Part shown: in pieces, positions 11,516 to 21,056 of the stretch | Layout: each line of letters begins with the position of its first letter | Position numbering within the stretch: the stretch's first letter is position 1 | NCBI GenBank assembly: GCA_019722365.1 | Contig: JADFUC010001541.1 | Coordinates: 88,572-152,571 of the forward strand | DNA length: 64,000 nt | Source: Lithospermum erythrorhizon | Taxonomy: Eukaryota > Streptophyta > Magnoliopsida > Boraginales > Boraginaceae | Reading direction: 5' to 3' | Program-made: the position numbers and the translations under genes | Notes under the pieces: generated by a model | What the model saw: only the letters and a program-made list of their open reading frames with translations | Told to the model about the DNA's origin: nothing | Databases searched by the model: none

Positions 11516-12781
11516 AGAGGTCCTTTAGGAGTTGCAAATTTGGCCGAAGAAGTGATGTACACATTGTGAGTAATTGCATCAATTAACATTAAATTCTTCG
11601 TTCACTCTTATTATGAATCATGTTAGATTGTGACATCATCATGTTGGTTGTTTCGAATCTATAATTTGGATGATTTATGGGATGATAGTTGTGCTCTTTC
11701 TTCTTTATATTTTCTTTCTTTATTAGGGTTGTTTTCATTGAAACTACAAGCTCTCTATATATTCGGATAAAAAAAAACAAGCTCTCTATATTTAGGAGAG
11801 AATAAGGTTATTTCAATGTCAAGAAACATGACTCTATGTGGCTTCAATTACCCTTAACAAGTTTGACATCTGAAATAGTATGGAGTATATTTGGGTAATA
11901 TAGAGCACGATTCACCAAGAAAGTGTGATTGAGTTGTTAGATTTACAAAAATGCATACTTAGGCAAGGCTTAATTAATGAAATTTAAAACGAATTTCAGA
12001 AAGAATGTACATAGTAGATGAATCGTTTTGAACAATTCAATTACTTTGTTTGGTATGTTATAGGAATTAAATAATTTATCTTATATATATCATATATGAT
12101 AATAAGAATAAATAATCCAAACAAATATATATTAAAGTATTAGAGTAAGTAAATTTCTAGTTAATTTTATATTTTATTTATTTTTATAAAATAATATAAA
12201 TATATGCATTTAAGTGTATATTTTAAAGTACTAGTAATACTCTAAAAATCATATAGAAACAATATATTAATTTTTCATGTAATATTATAATATATTAGTT
12301 TTGAATTATAGATTTTAATGTAATTTAGATATTATTATTAATTTAAAGTATTTTAATATATTAAATTTGAAACACACATAATATATTTTATTATAAAATT
12401 ATAATAATATAATTTTCTACATTAAATATATCTAACATATATATTGATTACTTGATTATATAAAGAAATAATATATATATATATATATATAATATTAAAA
12501 TAGTTATAACATACATATACTTAATATTATACGAGATAAACATATAACTATTTAATATTATATTTATAATGTTAATAATTTATTTATATTTCATTATCTT
12601 CAGATAAAGTAATCGAGCTAATACCATCAATTTCGTAAAAAGAATTCGCTTAACACACCATACTGTGGTAACGAGATTACTTACCTGAATGAAATCAAAT
12701 AAGAATTTTCATACACTAAATTGGTAATGAATCAAATTTCATTCCATTTCATTCTAGCATATGAAATCACAACCTAGTATT
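11516..12781. other. 3' flank of thioesterase gene and very AT-rich spacer
   Basis: The first ~100 bases probably hold the 3' untranslated region; no polyadenylation site can be fixed. A 14-bp phrase CAAGCTCTCTATAT occurs twice (near 11746 and 11779). From about 12040 to 12620 the sequence is almost wholly A/T. No gene is visible. Confidence 0.5.
12472..12490. repeat. (AT)n microsatellite
   Basis: A simple run of alternating A and T inside the AT-rich spacer, seen directly. Confidence 0.8.
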
Positions 12782-13572
12782 TACTCCTTCCGCTTCAGAT
12801 TTATTCGATTAAGTAAAAAATATTTTATTAATTATTAGGACAATCTAAGTTAGCGGCTCCACACCATTAATGTTTTAAAAGGGTGAATGGCTGCCTAGAT
12901 TCCTAAGTTTTATGTTAAATGTTAGTTGGGTGTCTCGAGTTTTTGTATTACCTAGTTTTATCTTAATTGTTAATTGTAGTATTACCTATTTTAGGTCCTT
13001 AGTTTTATCTATCAATTAGGTCCCATGACATAAGATACATATCTATTGACTATTATACCCTTTCATATTTATTATCTTCACCATTTTTAATTAATTTTAG
13101 CAAATGAAAATATTTTTTTCATTTAAAAATTATTAAAGTTTATAATTAAAGTTAACTTTATAAGTAAATAAGTGTATTATTATAACTAATAAATAATTCT
13201 AAATATCAATTAAATAAATTTAAATTACCATAAATTGATATATTTGTTTTTAATAATTAAATAGGATTATATATAAATATGTATATCAGATTAAAATCAA
13301 TTATAAAAAGTGTTGGAATTATACAAAAGTAATTTTAATATGAATTATGAAACATAACAAAGGTAAAAGACATTTGGTGATATAAAGAAAGAATTGAAGA
13401 AAACAAAATTAGCTAGCGACCCAAAACGGCATTACGAAAACTAGAGACTCCAATTGATATTAATAATAAAACTCAAGGACCCATATGTCATTCACCCTTT
13501 TAAAAAATCCAATTCAATCACTCATTTCTTAATCCGTCCCACTTTGGTACTGTCTTCCAAAATAGCGGAGTA
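12782..13572. mobile_element. Possible Stowaway-like MITE, interrupted
   Basis: The left end TACTCCTTCCGCTTCAG at 12782 and the right end AAAATAGCGGAGTA ending at 13572 could be the two ends of a Stowaway-type MITE (TA target, TACTCC..GGAGTA). The second MITE at 12881-13497 lies inside it. Removing that leaves roughly 165 bp. The inverted match is short. Confidence 0.4.
12881..13497. mobile_element. 617-bp MITE with inverted ends and 8-bp TSD
   Basis: The left end GGGTGAATGGCTGCCTAGAT and the right end, read inwards GGGTGAATGACATATGGGTC, are imperfect terminal inverted repeats. Similarity continues inwards (CCTAAGTTTTAT against CCTTGAGTTTTAT). Identical 8-bp TTTTAAAA flanks lie at 12873-12880 and 13498-13505. 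An 8-bp (or 9-bp) duplication points to the hAT or Mutator superfamily. There is no coding capacity. Confidence 0.7.
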
Positions 13573-14537
13573 ATTTAGTCGATTTAGAATTTAAACGTTA
13601 TTAATGACTCAAATATTTTTCTTATTACGTCTGACACTCTTTTCTCTCAATTATATTTTTGCCTCAATTTCTCTTTCCGTAGTTTATATTGTTCTAATTT
13701 CTTCCCTAATTTTTCGTGCCATTGTTTCTTGAGCTAGTGTAGTTATTAAATTTATTACACTGAATTTATAGAAGTTGCACCATTTGAATGGTTGTTTTTT
13801 GGAAAATTTTACTTAACAGAATTGCAGACAGATCTTTTTTTATCGATTTGCTGTTAGGCCATAAAAAGAAACTGGAGGTGGGTTCACTGGTTGCCTTACA
13901 TAAACATGGGATTGTTGATGAATCTTCCTTGCATCTGTCCCAACAATCTCTTATTTTTGAAAAGTAAAGTCCATTTCTGAGTGATTAACCTTGGATGTAC
14001 GGTTATGACATTAAAAGGGATGTAATTAATCAAATTGAACTGTACTTGAAATAATGGGGAACAAATTGGCCCAAATAAACAGAATAATTGGGGAATAAAT
14101 AATGGCAAGAAAAATTGGGGAAGAAATTTCTTCTATTCTGGAGTCAATTTTTTCGGAATGGTTCTGGAAATTAAATTAGAGCGTTCAAAATGTGATATTA
14201 TTTAAAATTAAAAGCAAATATAATGATATATGACATATACACTTAAACTATTAGAGCGAATTTTTATTCAAATGGTTGTCGGGATCAATTTTGACAGAAA
14301 TGCGATTTTAACAACTTATTGAGGCAAAATGGTTCCTCGGAATTTTTATGCAATTCTAATGGAAGATTGATTGTAAAATAAGTTTGTGATGTACTCTCAA
14401 TCAATAATCAACACACACGATATGAAACACATGTCCATTTAACACTCTAATGCAAAAATCCGGAATGGTTTCGGAGAAAAAACTCCGGAACGGAAGAAAT
14501 TTACAAGAGAAATTGAGGTAAAATTGTAATTGAATGG
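13573..14537. other. Intergenic, no gene recognised
   Basis: Mixed AT-rich sequence up to the presumed left edge of the Ty3/gypsy LTR. The 70-codon open frame at 13896-14108 has no recognisable domain. Nothing else is seen. Confidence 0.5.
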
Positions 14538-15130
14538 TGATGATCTGGTTTGGTTTTCAGAGCGCTCTGATCACAAATCTTCCAAGCCAACTTCGACACG
14601 CCTGTCCAAATGAAATCTTTACAAACAAGCACGGTTGCCCGACCGAAACACTTACCTATCAAGTCAATAAAGGATAGAAATAGTTTAGTTTCTAAAAAGA
14701 GAATTGCATAGCGAGTGAACTTACTTCGATTTAAGCCCTCGCCGCTTACCTTTTATACTATTCGGGACTGCTACTGGTCAGCCTGATGGTTCTTTTTATT
14801 ACCGACACGATTTCATACCATTGCTGCCGAGTAATTACGATCTTAATTGCCTTAATTGCCGAACCATGCCGTTAGTCTTCACCCAGCTTTCTTTACCGAG
14901 TTTTACTTTCAACTCCATTTAATTCTGGCCAGATTTCGCCCACCTCGCGCTGGCCCATGCCCATTTATTCTAAGGGCTGTTTTGCCCTTATCCATTTTTG
15001 GAGGCCATCATGTTGACCGTCCTTGACCACCCCATTTATTTATGAGATTGCTATTTGCCCCTGCACTCCGCCCATTTCTATGGGTCGGACCCTTCATTAT
15101 GGGCAAGTCTCCCCGCTTATTCGCACTAAA
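14538..15130 (-). repeat. 3' LTR of the Tat element
   Basis: From the TCACAAATCTTCCAAG phrase near 14570 to the CCCCATTTATTTATGAG phrase near 15045 the sequence runs parallel to 34735-35240, including GCCGAACCATGCCGTTAGTC in both (14862 and 35027). The two copies differ by many short indels. The inner boundary is uncertain, because the right-hand copy loses similarity at about 35240. Confidence 0.7.
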
Positions 15131-15290
15131 ATGTAGCCTTAACATCTTTCATGTACGTGTCGTGTGATGTTTCGCTTCCCCCATGCCGCCAAGCTTCACT
15201 GGTCATCATTACGTGCGATTTTTTGAGGCGTCTTGTCTCTCTTCATTACACCCAATCCTTTGAATTTGAAAAGGCACACCCCCACCTCCT

Positions 15291-15312
15291 TATAAATCAC
15301 GAGATTATAAAT
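15291..15312 (+). promoter_or_regulatory. Duplicated TATA box for the antisense unit
   Basis: TATAAAT occurs at 15291-15297 and 15306-15312 within a 15-bp direct duplication. A pyrimidine-rich, untranslated-leader-like stretch follows, with an ATG at 15419, 107-128 bp downstream. Orientation is opposite to gag-pol of the host element. Confidence 0.5.
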
Positions 15313-15418
15313 CACAGAGAAGCGGAGGCCTTATTCATCCACATTTTCAGATTTATTCACTTTTTGTTTTCTCTAAAAAACTCCTTCTGCTCCCACAGAA
15401 AGAATCCTTCCTTTTATC

Positions 15419-15685
15419 ATGGCTCTGCACAGTTTAATTCATCTCCTAGGAGGCCTTCCCCTCCAAAGCTCAAAATCTCGCTTGAGGAGTGAAGTTCTCC
15501 CTTTCTTCTCCTCCTCCTTTCCCCGTCTCGCCAGGGGCCTCGTCAAGGGTCTCCTATCACTAAAGCCTACCCTAGGACAAGGCTTTATGACGCCTCTTTC
15601 ACTCAAATCTCACGAGGCCACAGATATTTTCCACCCCATTCCCCGGTTTTATGCAATTTCCTCATCCTTGCTCTTTATTTGGTAG
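15419..15685 (+). CDS. Antisense reading frame inside the Tat element, unknown function
   Basis: An 88-codon frame begins at ATG 15419, downstream of two TATAAAT boxes, and ends at TAG 15683-15685. The product is basic and hydrophobic (starts MALHSLIHLLGGLPLQ, ends SSSLLFIW). I do not recognise a domain. Position is the main evidence: it lies between the 3' LTR and integrase and runs opposite to pol, where Tat-lineage elements such as Grande and Retand are known to carry antisense ORFs. A frameshift may have cut it short, since downstream sequence to about 16090 stays GC-rich and codon-like. It could instead be chance open sequence. Confidence 0.4.
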   Translation: MALHSLIHLLGGLPLQSSKSRLRSEVLPFFSSSFPRLARGLVKGLLSLKPTLGQGFMTPLSLKSHEATDIFHPIPRFYAISSSLLFIW

Positions 15686-16932
15686 TTCACTTCCCTCGGT
15701 TTATTTTCTAGGACCCTCCGCTTCTCCGGCCTCGGCAGATGCCTACGCCGCACCAAAGACACCCCGTAATTGACGAGGAATCGTCCAAGAGCACTCTAAG
15801 TGTGGTGGCGCTCGAGTAGATGCAAGGTCTTCATCTCCAAGTCAACAAATCACTGCGGATTCGGTATCGGGCTGACCAGCACCGAGCAGGTCCAAAGTGA
15901 GTAGGATGTCAGCGGATCGCACCGCCTGCAGCCGCCTGCCAGAGAAGGAGGTCGATGCTCGCCATTCTAGACGCCCCCACAGATGCGCCCACATCGGCGC
16001 TACTATCCTATCAAACTGCTCAACTTCCAGACCGGTTCAATATTCTAACTTTGGTCAGAGTATAGTACGTACCCGGCGGGTGGTTGGATAATACCATACC
16101 CTTTCCCCAATTGTCGAGATCCTAATTTTTTTTTTTTATAATCATGTATTCCCTCCTCCCCCTCCTTGTATTTTTTATTGATACAATTTTCACTTTTGCT
16201 CCTTTGTACTGTGCACCTTTTATTTCGCTTGACGCCTTGTCTTTAGCTCTGTTTATTGTCTGTGTGGTATTTACTCCTCACATCCGGATCTTTCCGTCGT
16301 GGAGGATCTCACCAAGCATGGCCATGTGGGTCATACCTTAAAGAGTTTTGTATCCCTATTTATTTCATGGCTCTGTCCTCCTTCATGCTTTCATGCATTG
16401 GGACGAGACTTCCCGATGATGGATTGTACATTGACATCTCCCTTTACCTAAAACCTCCTCCTTGTCCAACGAAGGATTTGGTTCTTCGATTAGTCGCCAA
16501 GAAGAGGATATACTCAATGACAGATATGAACCTCCTCGTCCAACGCAGTGATTTGGTTCTTTGATTATCCGCTTGCATACCGGGCATAATTGATACTCTA
16601 CCCACAAAGAACTTTTTAAATACTCAAGACAATTTTAAATGAATCAAGTCTTTCATTCAAAATAAAGCGGATAACGTAATCTGCTTACACGTGGTATTTC
16701 CTCAGTGACACGCGTCTACGATCAGGCATCTCGGCCGCCTTTCCAGATTTCCCAACATACGCGGATCGACCCGCCAATTCTCCGGATTAGGTATGGGCAC
16801 TCCCAAAGGCTCAAACTTTCGTGGCTTCCCATTACGGATGTTTGTCGGCTCTAAGGACCGCATCTCCACCGTGAATTGTCCGAGATCCTTGTCAGAAAGC
16901 GAATGCCACCTTACTCATCTAGCCATCTTGCT
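15686..16932. other. Tat element segment between antisense frame and integrase
   Basis: A GC-rich stretch to about 16090 is followed by a T-run (16128-16138) and a pyrimidine-rich stretch to 16400, which could be the 3' part of the antisense transcript. On the minus strand 16680-16930 is largely open and may be a displaced integrase C-terminus or spacer, but I cannot assign it. Confidence 0.35.
16455..16571. repeat. Short direct duplication, period about 77
   Basis: CCTCCTCCTTGTCCAACG..GGATTTGGTTCTTCGATTA at 16455 recurs at 16531 as CCTCCTCGTCCAACGCAGTGATTTGGTTCTTTGATTA with small changes. Confidence 0.7.
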
Positions 16933-17187
16933 CTAATCATGCACTCTTTTTTCCTTTAATAGGTCCAAGTTGAGCCGCAACCCCTGCTCATTAGCTAACT
17001 CGTCGTAATACGACACTGAGCCGTCTCTAAGTGAATCTCCACCGGCAATGACATCGATCCATACACCAGCGAGGGGGTCTCCCCCGCGGCCGGGATTCGT
17101 GGTTGTCCCATCATTGGGAGCCGGCCGTCCCAACAAATTTCCCTCCTTCCGAGCCGCCGACACCCTCAAAATTACCCTGCTCATCAC
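16933..17187 (-). pseudogene. Tat integrase, C-terminal part
   Basis: The minus strand begins SRVILRVSAARKEGNL, which corresponds to the integrase stretch after the QANG..E..N motif of Ty3/gypsy elements, and later gives YDELANEQGLRLNLDLLKEKR, the usual sequence before the C-terminal domain. Frameshifts lie between these. The upstream half of the enzyme is across the LTR insertion, at 18378-18923. Confidence 0.7.
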
Positions 17188-17190
17188 TTC

Positions 17191-18372
17191 TGATTAGCTA
17201 ATATTTGTCATAGATTATAGGGTGATTTTGAGTATTTTTATTGCTCATTATGTACTTGTTTTGAGATATTAATTGACAAATATGATTATTATTGACTCCC
17301 GACATTTTCAGTGAATTTTTGTTGAGATTGCTATAATTTGGTCAGGAAAAGGACTCAGGTGCAGTAGAAATTCAAGTCGTATAATTTTTCAGAAAAATAA
17401 TCATTGTTGGGTTGAAATTAGATAAAAACAAATTGTTATGTCGAAAGACCTGTTAAAATAAGAGTCCAAGTGAAAGTCAACCCAGAAGTGAAGCAAGGGG
17501 CTGATTTACTTACTTTTTTGGCGTGAGATTTGCATACACATAGCAACAGTGGAGGAAAACAGGCACAACACTCATTCTTGTTATTGGCACTTTATTCACT
17601 TGGCAGCTTGAATTATATTATAATTTTGTGATCGTTTGTGGAGACAACTGCAGTACTTTATTTTATATTCATATTTTAGTTAATTTATGTTTTCAAGTAG
17701 TTATTTTAGTACGAGTAGTAGCTAATTTTCTTATTAATGAGTTACGATGCAGCCCTTTAACAACGTATTTCTACCCGCATTTTAGAGTTATTATATATGC
17801 ACTACCTAATCATCGAACGTATTTTCGATTCAAAGTGTTTAGAATCTCATCATTATTCTATATAATCCCTAAGATTTATGATAAGACACGCACCTATGAA
17901 CATCATAAATTAGCTCTTTTGATTAATTAGTTTGTTGTTACTCGAAGTGTGTAAATGTGATTAGTCGGTTCCACAGATTTCCTTTGTGCTTATAATCTTT
18001 AATTTAATTACCCGCCTACATACAATGTGATTTAGTTAATTTAGGGATACTGTGAACTCGTGGTACCATACGATAAATCGAACTAGTGATTTAATCGACC
18101 TGCAGCGCCAGGTAATTCCATTGTCGAGGTGAGAGTGTCGTTGTTAAAGTAAACTAATACATCTCGTAGCTTTAATCTTTAAGTTTATCCCTTCTATTTC
18201 TATTGCTAGTTTAAGTCTTCTTAGTTTTAGTCAACCAATTCAGATGACCTTTTTCTCTCAACAATTACAATTAATTTAAATAATCTCGTTTCTCGGTGGA
18301 TTCGACTTTACTGGTAAGAACGACTCACTACATGACTCGTAAGTTTCAGAAGGAATATAATTTGTTCCATCA
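17191..18372. mobile_element. Solo LTR inside the Tat integrase gene, TSD ACTTC
   Basis: The 1182-bp unit starts TGATTAGC and ends TTGTTCCATCA, with ACTTC on both sides (17186-17190 and 18373-18377). The Tat integrase reading resumes on either side within the PQAN-type motif, confirming the boundaries. The interior is AT-rich with no protein. A late phrase CTCGGTGGATTCGACTTTAC resembles ends of other plant LTR elements. The orientation is not certain. Confidence 0.75.
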
Positions 18373-18377
18373 ACTTC

Positions 18378-18923
18378 ACATGCCTATTGGCTCGGGATAC
18401 TACACTTGAGGCTGCCCGAGGCTCTATATCCAGCTCTAAACACAAATCTTCAATCCTTCCTGCCTTGAACCGGCCTTATTATCGCTAACCCAAGTGTACT
18501 CGAACCGAGTGAAGATCTCCCCAAGAATCGATACACTCCGGCCCCGATTCGCCAAGGAAATGTCAAGCTTCTACCCATCTGGGCGAAGTAGCTCATCGCC
18601 ATAACGGTATACCTCTTGCCTCCTGTGTGTCTCATGCAGGTCCCCCTCTATATCAACACCCCTAATGGGTAGAAAGGCACTGGACAAAGCATGCCAACCA
18701 CCTCGCGCGAGGGCCGATAGGCGGATGTCAGGTGTGCCTCCCCAGCTACGAGTCGCACTCCTCCGGTGACATGGCTCGGATCCTTGGCTACGGATGGCCT
18801 GAATATTCCCGACCGTAGGATCTTTTGCATCAGGGATTTTCCGTTGATGTGGCTTCCGCATATGGCCCTATGCATCTCCTCGACCGCCATCAGCCCTTCC
18901 TCTCGAGTAAAGCACTTCAACAA
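18378..18923 (-). pseudogene. Tat integrase, zinc-binding and core part
   Basis: The minus strand gives CFTREEGLMAVEEMHRAICG then SHINGKSLMQKILRSGIFRP, the H2C2 zinc-binding region of Ty3/gypsy integrases, and after a frame change HTGGKRYTVMAMSYFAQMG, matching the start of the catalytic core (the usual D.F.KW segment). The core is broken by several indels, so the DDE triad cannot be followed. Confidence 0.75.
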
Positions 18924-19420
18924 TCTCCAAAGCGATTCTCAGCAAGCAGGACCCATCCAACAACAAGATACCTCAATCTCTACGCCTAGATCTGGCCATC
19001 TTGGGGATCTCCTGAGGACTCGTTCTCGCAAATCCATGATATCCGGATACCATGGCTCATATAGTCTCCCCTGACCCTCCGAGGCATTATCTGTTACTTC
19101 CTTCATCCGAAAGGCTTCCTCTCAAGCACCCAAACTATCGGTGAATCCGAGCGTCTCTATACTCGCCTGCTACCGAGATAGTTTATTCGGCTTCGATTCC
19201 TCTACTGGGAACATGTTCTCACAGACAAGATCGAAAAAGTCTGGCCAAATTTCGAACCTTCTGTAGATATTCTACACGCCTTTCCTTTGCATCATCAATT
19301 TAAAAAATCGCCTTCATGGCCCACCAAAGAATCGAGAACTGGCCCTTATATGGATTGCGAGCCTGCACTCCAAAGCATTTGCATAATGAAATACCATTGG
19401 CAAAGTTGCTTTAATTTAGG
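18924..19420 (-). pseudogene. Tat RNase H, distal part
   Basis: Minus-strand phrases such as VEYLQKVRNLARLF and CEHVPS (frameshifts removed by eye) fit the end of a Ty3/gypsy archaeal-type RNase H and the tether to integrase. It continues across the Sirevirus at 29787-30277. TTAGG at 19416-19420 is one copy of the Sirevirus target duplication. Confidence 0.6.
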
Positions 19421-20758
19421 TGTTAGCCTAGATTCAACCTAGAGGGGGGGTGAATAAGGTTTTACGTTATTCCCTTTTTGAGTTTTAATTTAACAATGCT
19501 GAATTACAAAATAATAAGAATATGTTCTAATGCCGATAACCCGATAACTCTAAGCTCGGCAGAATGATTAGAATAACAATAAAACAACAAGATGATTAGT
19601 AATAATATAATGATGACTAAAGTAAAAGAGTAAGGAAGAAGAAATACAATACATTAAGATATTAGCGTAGCTTCTGCTTCCTCTATCGCCGACCGTCAGG
19701 CTTTCCAACCGGATTTTGGCAAAGATAATCATTAAGAAATGTTTGATTACACACAAGCAACTTCTCTCAAGCCTATTATCAAACACTTAGCCTACACTAA
19801 ATGACCTGCTACCCGCTATGATTTCAACTCCTAATCAACCTAGATTAGGAACCCAAGAACACACTCTTAGGATTTCAAAGTACTACTCAACCTAGAATAG
19901 TAACCCTATGCTTCCCACACAAGGATTTCACTCAAAACAATAAATGTTTGAGAAAGAATGAAATGTCACACAACTAGGAAGCTCTCAATAAAGATTATGA
20001 AGTAATAAATGCTAGAAAGGCGACTTTTGCCTTTTGCTTTTCAAAGAAATAAATGCTCAGAAATTAGGGTTCAAATAGTTGCAAAAGTTATTTAGGTTTT
20101 GAAAGAGGAGGCTTATATAGTGCACAAATTTTGAGTCAGCTCAGATCGTGACCCCTATCGGCATCTCGTGGGGTCTCGATGAGCCCTCATTTTACTGGGT
20201 GGCAACGGCTATAAGCTCCGCTCAAGGTAGGACCTTATCGAGAGTGTCTAGGGTCTCGATCGACCCCATCGGCACCGGCCCCGGGCGGGTCTCGATCATC
20301 GTGACCCGAGACCTCTCGGCGGGTCTCACGGTTCATAGTGTCAATCTCCAAAATAACGACGTTTTCAAGCTAATTTCGAAACGAACGCCACATGGCCATT
20401 TGTACGAGACTTAACTATGAATCAATCTATACTTAAGATTTGAAACTACGGACTTCGCTTTTTCAAACACAATTAAGTTTAATGGCAAAAGTCTATACCA
20501 AATTTAAAACGCACAAAATACTTAAAAAGAGTTTCCTCTTTACAAACGCCTATAAAAAGAAGAACACGGTGCTCCTCGAAAGGTCATGCTTGTTTGACCC
20601 ATCAATGAGCCTCCCGAACTTCCCCGATCAACAATTTTAGCACTTGAACTTATTTAGAATAAAACCTCGAATACATGTTCACTCGAAAACGATTAGTGTT
20701 CGATTAAACAATTTGTTATCTTCAAAAATAGGTTTGAATGGAATCCCATTATTCAACA
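19421..20758 (-). repeat. Sirevirus 3' LTR
   Basis: Pairs with 28441-29781. The stretch at about 20150-20340 is GC-rich and full of GGTCTCGA/TCGAGACC motifs. The two copies differ strongly in that part and by scattered indels elsewhere. Confidence 0.9.
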
Positions 20759-21056
20759 AACTCCCCCTTTTTGATGATAACAAATTGACTTATGCTAAGG
20801 GGAAGAAAATGTAAAACATAAAGCGACGCTCCCCCTCAACATAAGATTCCCAATGTTTTCTTATGAACAAAAACATCCATGGATCTATATGTTAATGAAG
20901 TCGTTAACATAATGCAAGATGGCACACGATAGATAATAAAACATCAACACGAGCTATTATAGAACAAAAGCATCCAACAGCCAGGCATAAGAAAACTAAA
21001 CACTAAAAAAAAAAAAACCAACAAAAGCATAAGTCTAAACATTCTCCCCCTTTGTG
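20759..21056 (-). promoter_or_regulatory. Sirevirus polypurine tracts, three copies
   Basis: Read on the minus strand, AAAAAGGGGGAGTTTG directly precedes the 3' LTR (20759-20774). Further tracts GAGGGGGAGCG (about 20829-20840) and CACAAAGGGGGAGAATG (about 21042-21055) lie upstream. These prime plus-strand DNA synthesis. Multiple tracts are a described Sirevirus feature. Confidence 0.75.
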
